Origin: an uncultured bacterium
GTDB lineage: Bacteria; Bacillota; Clostridia; Oscillospirales; Ruminococcaceae
Reading direction: 5' to 3'
Length of the DNA stretch: 26,212 nt
NCBI GenBank assembly: GCA_905214345.1
Contig: CAJMLV010000039.1
Location: 1-26,212, forward strand
Below the pieces are notes generated by a model. It searched no databases, was not told where the DNA came from, and saw only the letters and a list, made by a program, of their open reading frames with translations. The translations under genes and the position numbers were made by a program. This document shows positions 12,068 through 21,372 of the stretch, in pieces (position 1 is the first letter of the stretch; each line of letters opens with the position of its first letter).

Positions 12068-13972
12068 ATGTGGGATAAAAACGGAAAGGGGCTGCTGCAC
12101 AGCGCGGTGTATGCCCCGCAGCGCTGGGCCGGGCAGCCGGAGATTCTGCGCCGCGACCTGGAACTGATGCGCAAAGCCGGACTGAACACCGTCACTCTGG
12201 CGGCGGGGGCCTGGCCCTGGCTGGAACCCAGGGAAGGAGAGTATTCCTTTGACTGGCTGGACAACGCCCTGAACGAGTTGCAGGGAGCCGGTATCCGGGT
12301 CGTTCTGTGCACCCAGGGGCAGGTCTGCCCGCCCTGGCTGGGACGGCATTATCCCGGCGCTCTGCGCACCGAGGCCGACGGCATCCGCCCCGCGCCGCAG
12401 GAAACGGGCGGCCTTTGTCCCAGCCACACCGCCCGCCGCAAAAAGGTGCGGGAGATCGACGAACAGCTGGCCCGGCGTTACGGCACCCACCCGGCGGTGC
12501 TGGCATGGCTGGTCACCGGCATGGACAAGCCCTGTTACTGCCCCTCCTGCCAGAAGGCATACCGCGCCTGGATGCGCAAGAAATACGGCACCCTGGGAGC
12601 CCTGAACGAAGCCGGGGGCGCCGCTTATTCCGATTGGGAAGAACTGGGTGCCCCGCAGCTGGACGGCCGCAATCTCTGCGCCGCCCTGGACTGGGAAGGC
12701 TTCTGCAACCAGCAGCGGGCGGAATTGCTGCACATGGAGAGCGAAGCCATCCGCAAAGGCTGCCCGGACGCCAGAATAATCACCGATATCCTGCCTGAAG
12801 CGGGCGGGGAAGCGGCGGACGGCACCCTGATGCTCACCCGGCCGGACTGGCGCACCGGCGCCGACCCTTCCAGCGAATGGAACCGGGCGGTGCGCACCGC
12901 CTTTGCCTATGACCGTGCCCGCTGTGCGGGGCGGCCGTTCCTGGCCCGTCAGCTGCCCGGTGTGCGCAGCCTGCGCCCCGGCCTGCCTCTGCTTTCCATG
13001 CTGCAGGCGGTGGCCTGCGGGGCGGATGGCGTGGAACATGCCGCCTGGCGTCAGCTGCCCGGCCGCCTGGACGGCGGCGGGGTCATCAGCCGCAACGGCA
13101 GCGCCGAGACCCGCCTCTTCCGGGAAACCGCCGAGGCCGGCCAGGTACTGCAGAAGCTGCCCTTTGTGGCGGGCATGACCACCCAGGCCCAGGTGGCCCT
13201 GCTGTATGACGGCCGTACTTCCGCGGGGCTGGCTGCACTGGCGGCCGCCCGCAGCTGCGGCGACCCCCAGAACGTGATTCTGGACCACTACGCCGCCCTG
13301 CTGGAAAACTACATCGATGTGGATGTGCTGGACCCTGCCGCAAACTGGTCCGGGTACAAGGTGGTCACCGCACCGCTGCTGGCGGTGTTCACTCCCGGCA
13401 TGCCCCGGCGCATCGAGGAATACATCCAGAAAGGCGGGCATTTCCTGCTCACCTTCGGTTCCGGTCTGACGGATGAAACAGGTGCCGCCCTGCCCGGCTG
13501 GCCGCCGGTGGGGCTGAACAATATCTTCGGGGTGGGTTCGGAGGAATGTGATCCCCTTGGCCGCGGCGAAGCCAACAGCTTTACCTACGACGAGCGGACC
13601 TATCCCGCGGTGTTCTGCTGCGATATTCTGCGCCGCACCGGCGCCCGGATGCTGGCTGCCTATGAAAAGGACTTCTACCGCGGCCAGCCCGCCGTGACCA
13701 AACGGCCCCTGGGCTTCGGCTGTGCCTGGTACCTGGGCTGCCACAGCGACGCCAAGTTCCTGCGCAAGCTGTATGCCGACATCCTGCGGGAAGCCGGTGT
13801 GCCCCGCCTGGCGGACATCCCCTATACCCAGGACCTGATGCTTCGCCGCCGCACCGACGGCAAGCGCAACTGTACCTTTTTCATGAACTTCTCTTCCCGG
13901 GTACAGGTGACCGCCGGACACCGCCTGGATGCCTACGGCTGTGCCATGGATACCGCCTGGGCGCAGGAGTAA
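12068..13972 (+). CDS. GH42 beta-galactosidase homologue, catalytic glutamates missing
   Basis: This 634-residue cytosolic protein follows the GH42 layout: TIM-barrel start (YAPQRW, LMRKAGLNTVTLAAGAWPWLEPREG), a zinc cluster (Cys117 in GLCPSH, then CYCPSC at 156-161), LQAVACGADGVEHAAWRQ (312-329), a trimerisation-like middle and a small C-terminal beta domain. The usual acid/base in W-x-x-x-N-E becomes W147-LVT-G151-M152. The nucleophile segment, normally F-L-L-M-E, becomes F291-L-A-R-Q295. Both catalytic Glu are thus replaced while the structural cysteines remain. Either this is a non-hydrolytic homologue (sugar sensor or regulator) or it uses other residues. The frame is intact and follows its own promoter, arguing against decay. 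GGGAGG precedes the ATG. No sugar transporter adjoins it. Confidence 0.8.
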   Translation: MWDKNGKGLLHSAVYAPQRWAGQPEILRRDLELMRKAGLNTVTLAAGAWPWLEPREGEYSFDWLDNALNELQGAGIRVVLCTQGQVCPPWLGRHYPGALRTEADGIRPAPQETGGLCPSHTARRKKVREIDEQLARRYGTHPAVLAWLVTGMDKPCYCPSCQKAYRAWMRKKYGTLGALNEAGGAAYSDWEELGAPQLDGRNLCAALDWEGFCNQQRAELLHMESEAIRKGCPDARIITDILPEAGGEAADGTLMLTRPDWRTGADPSSEWNRAVRTAFAYDRARCAGRPFLARQLPGVRSLRPGLPLLSMLQAVACGADGVEHAAWRQLPGRLDGGGVISRNGSAETRLFRETAEAGQVLQKLPFVAGMTTQAQVALLYDGRTSAGLAALAAARSCGDPQNVILDHYAALLENYIDVDVLDPAANWSGYKVVTAPLLAVFTPGMPRRIEEYIQKGGHFLLTFGSGLTDETGAALPGWPPVGLNNIFGVGSEECDPLGRGEANSFTYDERTYPAVFCCDILRRTGARMLAAYEKDFYRGQPAVTKRPLGFGCAWYLGCHSDAKFLRKLYADILREAGVPRLADIPYTQDLMLRRRTDGKRNCTFFMNFSSRVQVTAGHRLDAYGCAMDTAWAQE

Positions 13973-13998
13973 AACACGCCCAAACGCCGCAAAAGCCC

Positions 13999-14027
13999 TT
14001 GACAACCGCCCGCCCTTGCACTAAACT
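13999..14027 (+). promoter_or_regulatory. valS promoter
   Basis: TTGACA (13999-14004), a 17-nt spacer and TAAACT (14022-14027) lie just upstream of the T-box leader. The start is expected near 14034. Confidence 0.8.
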
Positions 14028-14033
14028 GGATGG

Positions 14034-14302
14034 TATCAAATGCAGTGCGGGGGAGTTCCGTGCGGGCATCTTCCTTTTATAGAAAGCCGGGGCGTGTGGA
14101 AACCCGGTAAAGGAGCCCGGCGGTTGTCGCCCCCAAGCAGAAGGTGCGAACCGACCCTCGCGGCCCAGTAGTGCTTTCCGTTTCGCCCCCGTTACAGGGC
14201 GTTCAAGGGGCCTTTGGTTTCAAAGGCAATTTGGGTGGTACCGCGGTTATTGTACACTACATGACCGTCCCATGAGATCATCTCACGGGACGGTCATTTT
14301 TT
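14034..14302 (+). ncRNA. T-box leader of valS (specifier GTC)
   Basis: The 14-nt T-box GGGTGGTACCGCGG (14233-14246) precedes a terminator (ATGACCGTCCC 14261-14271 with GGGACGGTCAT 14287-14297, then TTTTTT). The T-box also gives the antiterminator. Uncharged tRNA binds stem I by its anticodon and the T-box by its free CCA end, letting transcription proceed. The likely specifier is GTC (14126-14128, valine) in TT-GTC-GCCCCCAAG, which aligns with AG-TTC-GCTCCCGAG in the pheS leader. The specifier assignment is by this comparison; the T-box and terminator are plain. Confidence 0.92.
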
Positions 14303-14334
14303 CGTCCCGCACACAACGTAAGGAGGACACACCA

Positions 14335-17049
14335 ATGGCAGAAAACGAGAAAACTCTGGCCAAACAGTATGACCCCAAAGGCACCGAGGACCGGGTCTAC
14401 CAGAACTGGTGCGACAAGGGGTATTTCCACACCCGCATCGACCGCAGCAAGCGGCCCTTCACCATCGTGATGCCGCCGCCGAACGTCACCGGCCAGCTGC
14501 ACATGGGCCATGCTATGGACGAGACCTGGCAGGACATTCTCATCCGCTACAAGCGTATGCAGGGCTTTGCCGCCCTGTGGGTGCCCGGCACCGACCACGC
14601 TTCCATCGCCACCGAGGCCAAGGTGGTGGCCCAGATGAAGGAAGAGGGCCTGACCAAGGAGATGCTGGGCCGTGACGGCTTCCTGGAGCGCGCCTGGGCC
14701 TGGAAGAACACCTACGGCAACCGCATCGTCAGCCAGCTGAAGAAGCTGGGCTGCTCCTGCGACTGGGAGCGGGAGCGCTTCACCATGGATGAAGGCTGCT
14801 CCAAGGCTGTGCTGGACGTTTTTGTCAACCTGTACAACCAGGGCCTGATCTACCGCGGCAGCCGCATGGTCAACTGGTGCCCCCACTGCAACACCTCCAT
14901 CTCCGACGCCGAGGTGGAATATGAGGAGAAGGAGGGCAGCTTCTGGCATCTGCTGTACAAAGTCAAGGAGACCGGCGAGATGCTGGAACTGGCCACCACC
15001 CGTCCTGAGACCATGCTGGGCGATACCGCTGTGGCCATCAACACCGCCGACCCCCGGTATACCCATCTGCACGGCTGCCACGTCATCCTGCCCCTGCTGA
15101 ACAAGGAGATCCCCATCGTCTGCGACGAGCACGCCGACATGGAAAAGGGCACCGGTGTTGTGAAGATCACCCCCGCCCACGACCCCAACGACTTTGAGGT
15201 GGGCAAGCGCCACAACCTGCCCATGGTCCGTGTGCTGACCTACGACGGCCGCATGACCGGTGCTGCCGACAAGGCCGAAGCCGACGCCCTGCGGGAAAGC
15301 GGCCGCGCCAGCGCCGACGAGCCCGAAGTTCTGGACTGCGGCAAGTACGCCGGCATGACCGCCATGGAAGCACGCAAAGCCATCCTGGCCGACCTGGCCG
15401 AAGGCGGCTACCTGAAGGAGACCGAGCCCCTGACCCATGAGGTGGGCACCTGCTACCGCTGCCACACCGTCATCGAGCCCATGATCTCCAAGCAGTGGTT
15501 CGTCAAGATGGAACCCCTGGCCGGTCCTGCCATCGAGGCCGTGGAAAAGGGCGACATCAAGTTCGTGCCCGAACGTTTCACCAAGAACTATATCAACTGG
15601 ATGAAGGGCAGCCGTGACTGGTGCATCAGCCGCCAGCTGTGGTGGGGCCACCGCATCCCGGCCTGGTACTGCGCCGACTGCGGCGAGACCATCGTGGCCA
15701 AGAGCGCTCCCACTGTCTGCCCCAAGTGCGGCAGCACCCACCTGGATCAGGACCCCGATACCCTGGATACCTGGTTCTCCTCCGCCCTGTGGCCCTTCTC
15801 CACCCTGGGCTGGCCCGAAAAGACCGAGGACCTGGACTTCTTCTATCCCACCAACGCCCTGGTCACCGGCTACGACATCATCGGCTTCTGGGTCTCCCGC
15901 ATGATCTTCTCCGGCCTGGCCTACACCGGCAAGGCTCCCTTCGACACCGTCCTCATCCACGGCCTGGTGCGCGACAGCCAGGGCCGCAAGATGTCCAAGA
16001 GCCTGGGCAACGGCATCGACCCGCTGGAAGTCATCGACCAGTACGGTGCCGACGCGTTGCGCATGACCCTGGTGGTGGGCTCCACCGCCGGCAACGACAT
16101 GCGTTACAGCGAGGAAAAGGTCACCGCCAGCCGCAACTTTGCCAACAAGCTGTGGAATGCTTCCCGCTTTGTGCAGATGAACCTGCCCGAGGACTTCCAG
16201 CCCGGCATGCCGGAGGAATCCCTGCTGGACATGAGCGACAAGTGGGTGCTGTCCGAACTGGCCGCCGTCTCCGCCGAAGTCACCGCCAACCTGGAAAAGT
16301 ACGAACTGGGTCTGGCTGCCGATAAGGTGGAAAAGTTCATCTGGGAAATCTACTGCGATTGGTATATCGAGATCTGCAAGTCCCGCCTGAACTCCGGCGA
16401 CGAGCAGCAGGCCGACACCGCCCGCAAGGTGCTGGTATATGTGCTGGACCGCGCCCTGCGCATGCTGCATCCCTTCATGCCCTTCATCACCGAGGAAATC
16501 TACCAGGCTCTGCCCGGCAGCGAAGAGACCATCATGACCCAGTCCTGGCCCAACGCCGACACTCTGCCCACCTGGCCGGAGGAAAGCGCCGACTTCGAGA
16601 CCCTGATGGACTACATCAAGGCTGTGCGCGCCACCCGCAGCGACATGAACGTGCCGCCGTCCAAGAAGACCAGCATGGTCATCGAGACTTCCGCCCCCGC
16701 TGCCTTTGAGAAAGGCAGCGTCTACCTGGCTCGCTTCGCCTTTGCCACCGACGTGACCCTCACCGACAAGTTCGAGGGCGCCGCCGAAGGTATGGTCACG
16801 GTGGTCACCCCGGCCGCCCGCGGCTTCATCCCCATGATGGAACTCATCGACCGGGAAAAGGAGCTGGCCCGCCTGCAGAAGGAACTGGCCAAGAACGAGA
16901 AGGAAATCACCATGTTCCAGAAACAGCTGGACAACCCCCGCTTTGTGGAAAAGGCTCCCGCCGCCCTGGTGGAGGAGACCCGCCGCAAGCTGGCCGCCGC
17001 CCAGGACAAGCAGACCGGCATCCAGCAGTCCATCGCGGCGCTGTCCTGA
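14335..17049 (+). CDS. valS: Valyl-tRNA synthetase
   Basis: It charges tRNA-Val with valine using ATP. The 904-residue class I enzyme has the HIGH-type motif HMGH (56-59, in PPPNVTGQLHMGH), a CP1 editing domain that removes mischarged threonine (region with TTRPETMLGDTAVAI), two zinc-like CxxC pairs around the connective region, KMSKS (552-556), an anticodon-binding helical domain, and a C-terminal coiled coil (DREKELARLQKELAKNEKEI) that contacts the tRNA. The start is the ATG 14335 after GGAGGACACACCA, not an upstream ATG inside the terminator. Expression is controlled by the T-box leader. A small membrane protein gene follows 33 nt later. Confidence 0.98.
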   Translation: MAENEKTLAKQYDPKGTEDRVYQNWCDKGYFHTRIDRSKRPFTIVMPPPNVTGQLHMGHAMDETWQDILIRYKRMQGFAALWVPGTDHASIATEAKVVAQMKEEGLTKEMLGRDGFLERAWAWKNTYGNRIVSQLKKLGCSCDWERERFTMDEGCSKAVLDVFVNLYNQGLIYRGSRMVNWCPHCNTSISDAEVEYEEKEGSFWHLLYKVKETGEMLELATTRPETMLGDTAVAINTADPRYTHLHGCHVILPLLNKEIPIVCDEHADMEKGTGVVKITPAHDPNDFEVGKRHNLPMVRVLTYDGRMTGAADKAEADALRESGRASADEPEVLDCGKYAGMTAMEARKAILADLAEGGYLKETEPLTHEVGTCYRCHTVIEPMISKQWFVKMEPLAGPAIEAVEKGDIKFVPERFTKNYINWMKGSRDWCISRQLWWGHRIPAWYCADCGETIVAKSAPTVCPKCGSTHLDQDPDTLDTWFSSALWPFSTLGWPEKTEDLDFFYPTNALVTGYDIIGFWVSRMIFSGLAYTGKAPFDTVLIHGLVRDSQGRKMSKSLGNGIDPLEVIDQYGADALRMTLVVGSTAGNDMRYSEEKVTASRNFANKLWNASRFVQMNLPEDFQPGMPEESLLDMSDKWVLSELAAVSAEVTANLEKYELGLAADKVEKFIWEIYCDWYIEICKSRLNSGDEQQADTARKVLVYVLDRALRMLHPFMPFITEEIYQALPGSEETIMTQSWPNADTLPTWPEESADFETLMDYIKAVRATRSDMNVPPSKKTSMVIETSAPAAFEKGSVYLARFAFATDVTLTDKFEGAAEGMVTVVTPAARGFIPMMELIDREKELARLQKELAKNEKEITMFQKQLDNPRFVEKAPAALVEETRRKLAAAQDKQTGIQQSIAALS

Positions 17050-17082
17050 CGCAATGACACCGCACAACAGAGGAGAGGACCG

Positions 17083-17475
17083 ATGCTGAAACAAAACAAG
17101 ATTGACCTGGTCCTGCTGGGCTGCTTTCTGGCAGCGCTGGCGGTATATGCGGTAATCTTCGGGTCCGCTTTCCTGGAACTGCCCCTGAATATCTCGCCCT
17201 GGCACCAGTTTCTGCTGCTGTTTTTCCATTTCGTTCCCACCTTCTTTCTGCAGCTGCTCATGTGCCACATGACCGGACCCGCCTGGCGTTTTGCCTTGCC
17301 CCCGGCCATGTTCCTGGTGCCGGCCCTGGTTTTTGCCCTTTGCACCGGCGGACAGCTGCTGGGTTGGGTGCTGGCTGGGTTCTGGTGCATCGCGCCTCTG
17401 CTGGGCTGTGCCCTGGGCTGGCTGGTCTGGGGTGCGGTTCTGCTGGCGCACCGCCTGCGCCGCCCCGGGCCTTGA
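17083..17475 (+). CDS. Small four-helix membrane protein, unknown
   Basis: This 130-residue protein is nearly all hydrophobic, with about four membrane segments (roughly 8-30, 44-62, 68-86 and 92-120) joined by very short loops and a basic C-terminal end (RLRRPG). No family motif is recognised. AGAGGAGAGG lies before the ATG, and the gene starts 33 nt after valS without a terminator between them, so it is probably expressed under the valS T-box. Its final codons overlap the pheS promoter. Link to translation, if any, is unclear. Confidence 0.75.
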   Translation: MLKQNKIDLVLLGCFLAALAVYAVIFGSAFLELPLNISPWHQFLLLFFHFVPTFFLQLLMCHMTGPAWRFALPPAMFLVPALVFALCTGGQLLGWVLAGFWCIAPLLGCALGWLVWGAVLLAHRLRRPGP

Positions 17476-17500
17476 CAAACCCCATTCCCGCGCCTATAAT
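17472..17500 (+). promoter_or_regulatory. pheST promoter
   Basis: TTGACA (17472-17477), a 17-nt spacer and TATAAT (17495-17500) form a perfect consensus promoter. Its -35 box contains the stop codon of the preceding gene. Confidence 0.9.
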
Positions 17501-17506
17501 TAGTAG

Positions 17507-17805
17507 CGTTATTTTGCAAAACACGCTGACGGAGAAAGTAAGCGACGACGATCCGGCAAAAGAGAGGGCGGTCACCGGCTGAAAGCCACCCCGAGGGTCC
17601 CGCGCCGAAGTTCGCTCCCGAGTGGTTCGCGGGAACGGCCCTGCAACGGGCCCAGTAGTGCGGAACGGCCCCGCCCCGTTACGGCGGAAGGACACATCGG
17701 ATGTGTCCGCAGAGTGCCGCCGGATTCAATCGGCGGAACACGGGTGGTACCGCGGAGTTTTTACAGCTTCGTCCCTGACAGAACATCAGGGACGGAGCTT
17801 TTTTT
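17507..17805 (+). ncRNA. T-box leader of pheST (specifier TTC)
   Basis: The T-box GGGTGGTACCGCGG (17742-17755) lies upstream of a terminator (AGCTTCGTCCCTGA 17765-17778 with TCAGGGACGGAGCT 17786-17799, then seven T). The 5' part shows stem I features: GGAGAAAGTAAGC at the base, AGAGAGGG, and the apical GGCTGAAAGCC. The specifier is read as TTC (17611-17613, Phe) in GAAG-TTC-GCTCCCGAG. Uncharged tRNA-Phe should promote antitermination. The leader is about 340 nt to the start codon. Confidence 0.94.
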
Positions 17806-17848
17806 ATTTGCTTCGTCCCGCAACCGCAGCAAAGGAGAGGTGCGAACC

Positions 17849-18871
17849 ATGCAGGAAAAGATCAACGCACTGCGCGCGCAGCTGGAAGCCGACCGTGACG
17901 CCGTGCACAACAAAGAGGAGCTTTCCGCCTTCTGGCAGAAATACCTCAGCAAGAACGGGGCCGTCACCGGCCTGACCAAGAGCCTGCGGGAGGTGGCCAA
18001 GGAAGACCGCCCCGCCGCCGGCAAGCTCATCAACGAATGCAAGGTCTGGGCAGAGGGCGTGTATGAGGCCCTGTCCGCCCAGATCGAGGCTGCCGAACTG
18101 GAAGCCCGCAACAAGGCCGAGGCGGTGGACATCACCCTGCCCGGCAAGGGCAACCCCACCGGCTGCCTGCATCCCATCACCCTGGTCAAGAACGAGATCA
18201 TCGACGTCTTCTCCGGCATGGGCTTTGAAATCTACGAAGGCCCCGAGATCGAGGATGATGAGCACAACTTCACCCGCCTGAACGTGCCCAAGAACCATCC
18301 TGCCCGGGATATGCAGGACACCTTCTATGTGGCCGAGGACATCGTGCTGCGCACCCAGACCAGCGGCGGCCAGATCCGCGTCATGGACGCCCAGCGCCCG
18401 CCCATCAAGGTGCTGGTACCCGGCCGTGTCTTCCGTTCCGACTCCGACGCCACCCATTCCCCCATGTTCCATCAGATGGAAGGTCTGGTGGTGGACAAGA
18501 ACATCACCCTGTGCGACCTGCAGGGCATGCTGGACAAGTTCGTCCAGGCCCTCTTCGGTCCCGAAGTCAAGACCCGTCTGCGTCCTTCTTACTTCCCCTT
18601 CACCGAACCCAGCGTGGAAGTGGACGTTTCCTGCTTTGAGTGCGGCGGCAAGGGCTGCAGCCTGTGCAAGCACACCGGCTGGATCGAAGTTCTGGGCGCC
18701 GGTGTGGTGCACCACAACGTGCTGCGCAACTGCGGCATCGACCCCGAAGTGTACTCCGGCTTTGCGTTCGGCATCGGCATCGAGCGTATCGCCATGCTCA
18801 AGTACGGCATCAACAACATCGGCCTGATGTTTGAAAACGACCTGCGCTTCTTGCAGCAGTTCAAGGGCTAA
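17849..18871 (+). CDS. pheS: Phenylalanyl-tRNA synthetase alpha subunit
   Basis: The alpha subunit forms an (alpha-beta)2 enzyme with PheT and carries the class II active site for Phe activation. The 340-residue protein has an N-terminal coiled coil (about 1-85) that grips tRNA, then the catalytic core: motif 2 region RVFRSDSDATHSPMFHQMEG, FTEPSVEVD, a CFECGGKGCSLCKHTG cysteine cluster, and motif 3 GIGIERIAM (308-316). Length matches the family. ATG 17849 follows AGGAGAGG; the longer frame upstream runs through the T-box terminator and is not translated. pheT starts 13 nt after the stop. Confidence 0.98.
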   Translation: MQEKINALRAQLEADRDAVHNKEELSAFWQKYLSKNGAVTGLTKSLREVAKEDRPAAGKLINECKVWAEGVYEALSAQIEAAELEARNKAEAVDITLPGKGNPTGCLHPITLVKNEIIDVFSGMGFEIYEGPEIEDDEHNFTRLNVPKNHPARDMQDTFYVAEDIVLRTQTSGGQIRVMDAQRPPIKVLVPGRVFRSDSDATHSPMFHQMEGLVVDKNITLCDLQGMLDKFVQALFGPEVKTRLRPSYFPFTEPSVEVDVSCFECGGKGCSLCKHTGWIEVLGAGVVHHNVLRNCGIDPEVYSGFAFGIGIERIAMLKYGINNIGLMFENDLRFLQQFKG

Positions 18872-18884
18872 GGGAGGAAGAAAC

Positions 18885-21302
18885 ATGAAAGTACCGTTCA
18901 GCTGGCTGAAACAATATGTCGATATCGACGTCACCCCCGAGATCCTGCAGGAAAAGCTCTTCTCCTGCGGCTTCGAGGTGGAAGAACTGATCTACATGGG
19001 CGCCGAAATTTCCAAGGTGGTCGTGGGCGTTGTCACCGAGGCCGTCCCTCAGGAAGGCACCCATCTCCATGTGTGCAAGGTGGATTGCGGCCCCTTTGGT
19101 CATGACATCCAGATCTCCACCGGCGCCCCCAACGTGTATGTGGGCATGCACACCCCCGCCGCTCTCGACGGCGCTACTCTGCCCGGCGGCATCACCATCA
19201 AGGCCAAGCCCCTGCGCGGCATCGAATCCAACGGTATGCTCTGCTCCGGCGAAGAACTGGGTCTGAACGACGATCTGTACCCCGGTGCCGAAGTCTACGG
19301 CCTGATGGACCTGCCCAAGGATACCGTCCCCGGCGACGACATCCGCAAGGTGGTGGGCCTGGATGAATATATCTTCGATATCTCCATCACCGCCAACCGT
19401 TCCGACTGCCAGAGCATCCTGGGCATCGCCCGGGAAGTGGCCGCCGTGCTGGGCAAGCCTCTGAAGATGCCCGCCACCGACTACACCACCAGCGATTATC
19501 AGGACCCGCGCCTGTCCATCGCTGTGGAAGCTCCCGACCTGTGCCCCCGCTACATGGGCCATTATGTGCGCAACATCACCCCGGGCCAGTCTCCCCGGTG
19601 GATGCGCCGTCAGCTGGCGCTGTGCGGCCTGCGCAGCATCTCCAACGTGGTGGATATCACCAACTACGTCATGCTGGAGATCGGCCAGCCCATGCACGCC
19701 TTTGACATGAACACCCTGGAAAGCTGCCAGATCATCGTGCGCCGCGCCGCAGAAGGGGAGACCATCACCACCCTGGACGGCAAGGAGTTCACCCTCACTC
19801 CCCAGAACCTGGTCATCTGCGACGGCCAGAAGCCGGTGGCCCTGGCGGGCGTGATGGGCGGCCTGAACAGCGAGATCACCGAGAACACCACCCAGCTGCT
19901 GTTTGAATCCGCCAAGTTCGCCCGGGACAACATCCGCAAGACTGCCCGCGGTCTGGGCCAGAACACCGACGCTTCCAGCCACTATGAGAAGGGCGTTTCG
20001 GAGTACACCACCGAACTGGGCATGGCCCGCGCCCTGCACCTGATCCAGGAACTGAACTGCGGCGAAGTCACCGCCAGCCATTTCGATGTGTCCGCCGGTG
20101 CTTCCCGGGAAGGCAAGCACTTCTCCGCCCGCATCAGCCGCATCAACGCCATTCTGGGCATCGAAGTCCCCGCCGATGCCGTGCTGGACATCCTGCGCCG
20201 TCTGGACTTCCAGGTGGAACTGCAGGAGGACCGCGACACCATGCAGGTGGTGGCTCCCCGCTGGCGTGAAGACATCGAGGTGGGTGAGCCCGACCTGGCC
20301 GAGGAAGTCATCCGCGAATACGGCTATGAGCATATCAAGCCCACCTTCCTCAAGAATGCTACCGTCACCAACGGCGGCCTGAATCCCGACCAGCAGCGCC
20401 AGGCCCGCGCCAAGAACACCGTCTGCGCCCAGGGCTTCTATGAAGCCATCACCCTGGCTTTCTACGCCGACGCCGACCTGGACGCTCTGCACATTGCCGC
20501 CGATGCACCGGAACGCAATGTGGTGCGCATCGTCAACCCCCTGACCTCCAACCTGACCATCATGCGCCCGCTGCTGGCGCCCTCTCTGCTGAATGTGGTG
20601 GTGGAGAACCTGAAGAAAGGCAACGCCGCCGGCCGTCTGTTCGAGCTGGCCAACGTCTATGCTCCTGCCGAGAGCATCGAACAGCTGCCCAACGAGACCA
20701 TGCACCTGGGCCTGGCCGCTTTCGGTGAGCAGGAGGACTTCTTCGCCCTCAAGGGTGCCATCGAAGCCCTGGGCGCTGCCTTCGGCATCACCTTCCAGTA
20801 TCGCCGCGCCCAGAACACCCCCTGGCTGCACCCCGGCATCTCCGCCGATATTCTGTGCGGCGAGGACAAGATCGGCGTCTTCGGCAAGCTGGCCAACGAC
20901 GTGACCGCCGAACTCAAGCTGCCCAAGGACAGCCGCGACAACCAGAAGATCTTCCTGGCGGAGATCGACTGGCCCGCTCTGATGGCCCATCGCCGTCCCG
21001 CCCTGCGTTATCAGCCCATCCCCGAATTCGACACCGTGGCCCGTGACCTGGCTCTGGTGGCGGATGAGGAGACCGCCTGCGGCGATATCATTGCCGAGAT
21101 GCACCGTGCCTGCCCCAGCCTGGGCCGCGTGGATCTGTTCGACATCTACCGCAGTGAAGCCCTGGGCGAAGGCAAGAAGAGCATGGCTTTCACCCTGCAT
21201 TTTGTGCCCGGTGACAAGGCACTGACCGCCGAGGAGATCGACCGCTTTGTCAAGAAGATTCTGGGCAACCTGAAATTCCGCCTGAACATCGAAATCCGCT
21301 GA
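18885..21302 (+). CDS. pheT: Phenylalanyl-tRNA synthetase beta subunit
   Basis: This 805-residue subunit completes the synthetase. Domains visible in order are the start MKVPFSWLKQYVDI, an OB-fold tRNA-binding domain (about 39-147; HLHVCKVD..IQISTGAPNV), the B3/B4 editing domain that hydrolyses Tyr-tRNA-Phe (about 210-385), the B5 domain (about 405-470), an inactive synthetase-like core, and the C-terminal FDX-ACB anticodon domain (about 710-804; RDLALVADEETACGDIIAEM). GGGAGG lies before the ATG. It is co-transcribed with pheS and ends at the terminator at 21320. Full length, no anomalies. Confidence 0.98.
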   Translation: MKVPFSWLKQYVDIDVTPEILQEKLFSCGFEVEELIYMGAEISKVVVGVVTEAVPQEGTHLHVCKVDCGPFGHDIQISTGAPNVYVGMHTPAALDGATLPGGITIKAKPLRGIESNGMLCSGEELGLNDDLYPGAEVYGLMDLPKDTVPGDDIRKVVGLDEYIFDISITANRSDCQSILGIAREVAAVLGKPLKMPATDYTTSDYQDPRLSIAVEAPDLCPRYMGHYVRNITPGQSPRWMRRQLALCGLRSISNVVDITNYVMLEIGQPMHAFDMNTLESCQIIVRRAAEGETITTLDGKEFTLTPQNLVICDGQKPVALAGVMGGLNSEITENTTQLLFESAKFARDNIRKTARGLGQNTDASSHYEKGVSEYTTELGMARALHLIQELNCGEVTASHFDVSAGASREGKHFSARISRINAILGIEVPADAVLDILRRLDFQVELQEDRDTMQVVAPRWREDIEVGEPDLAEEVIREYGYEHIKPTFLKNATVTNGGLNPDQQRQARAKNTVCAQGFYEAITLAFYADADLDALHIAADAPERNVVRIVNPLTSNLTIMRPLLAPSLLNVVVENLKKGNAAGRLFELANVYAPAESIEQLPNETMHLGLAAFGEQEDFFALKGAIEALGAAFGITFQYRRAQNTPWLHPGISADILCGEDKIGVFGKLANDVTAELKLPKDSRDNQKIFLAEIDWPALMAHRRPALRYQPIPEFDTVARDLALVADEETACGDIIAEMHRACPSLGRVDLFDIYRSEALGEGKKSMAFTLHFVPGDKALTAEEIDRFVKKILGNLKFRLNIEIR

Positions 21303-21319
21303 TGCGGCTTTTCTGAATG

Positions 21320-21360
21320 AAAACGCCCCGCCGTACCGTTCTGGTACAGCGGGGCGTTTT
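21320..21360. terminator. Bidirectional terminator after pheT
   Basis: AAAACGCCCCGC (21320-21331) pairs perfectly with GCGGGGCGTTTT (21349-21360), with a GTACC/GGTAC stem in the loop. A T tract exists on both strands, serving pheT and the convergent antiporter gene. Confidence 0.92.
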
Positions 21361-21372
21361 TGATGGTATGAA

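Noticed and set aside
11993..14005. 670-codon minus-strand frame opposite the GH42 gene
   Set aside because: Codon-bias shadow; runs across a promoter and a terminator hairpin.
14278..17478. 1066-codon open frame on the minus strand opposite valS
   Set aside because: It is the shadow of a G/C-biased gene; the plus strand encodes full-length ValS with all motifs, and the shadow product is low-complexity Gly/His/Val.
17714..17848. N-terminal extension of PheS upstream of 17849
   Set aside because: It passes through the T-box and terminator; the family starts at MQEKI..., which has a good ribosome binding site.
18861..21200. 779-codon minus-strand frame opposite pheT
   Set aside because: Same codon-bias shadow; no start context, and the Gly/Val/His-rich product has no domain.
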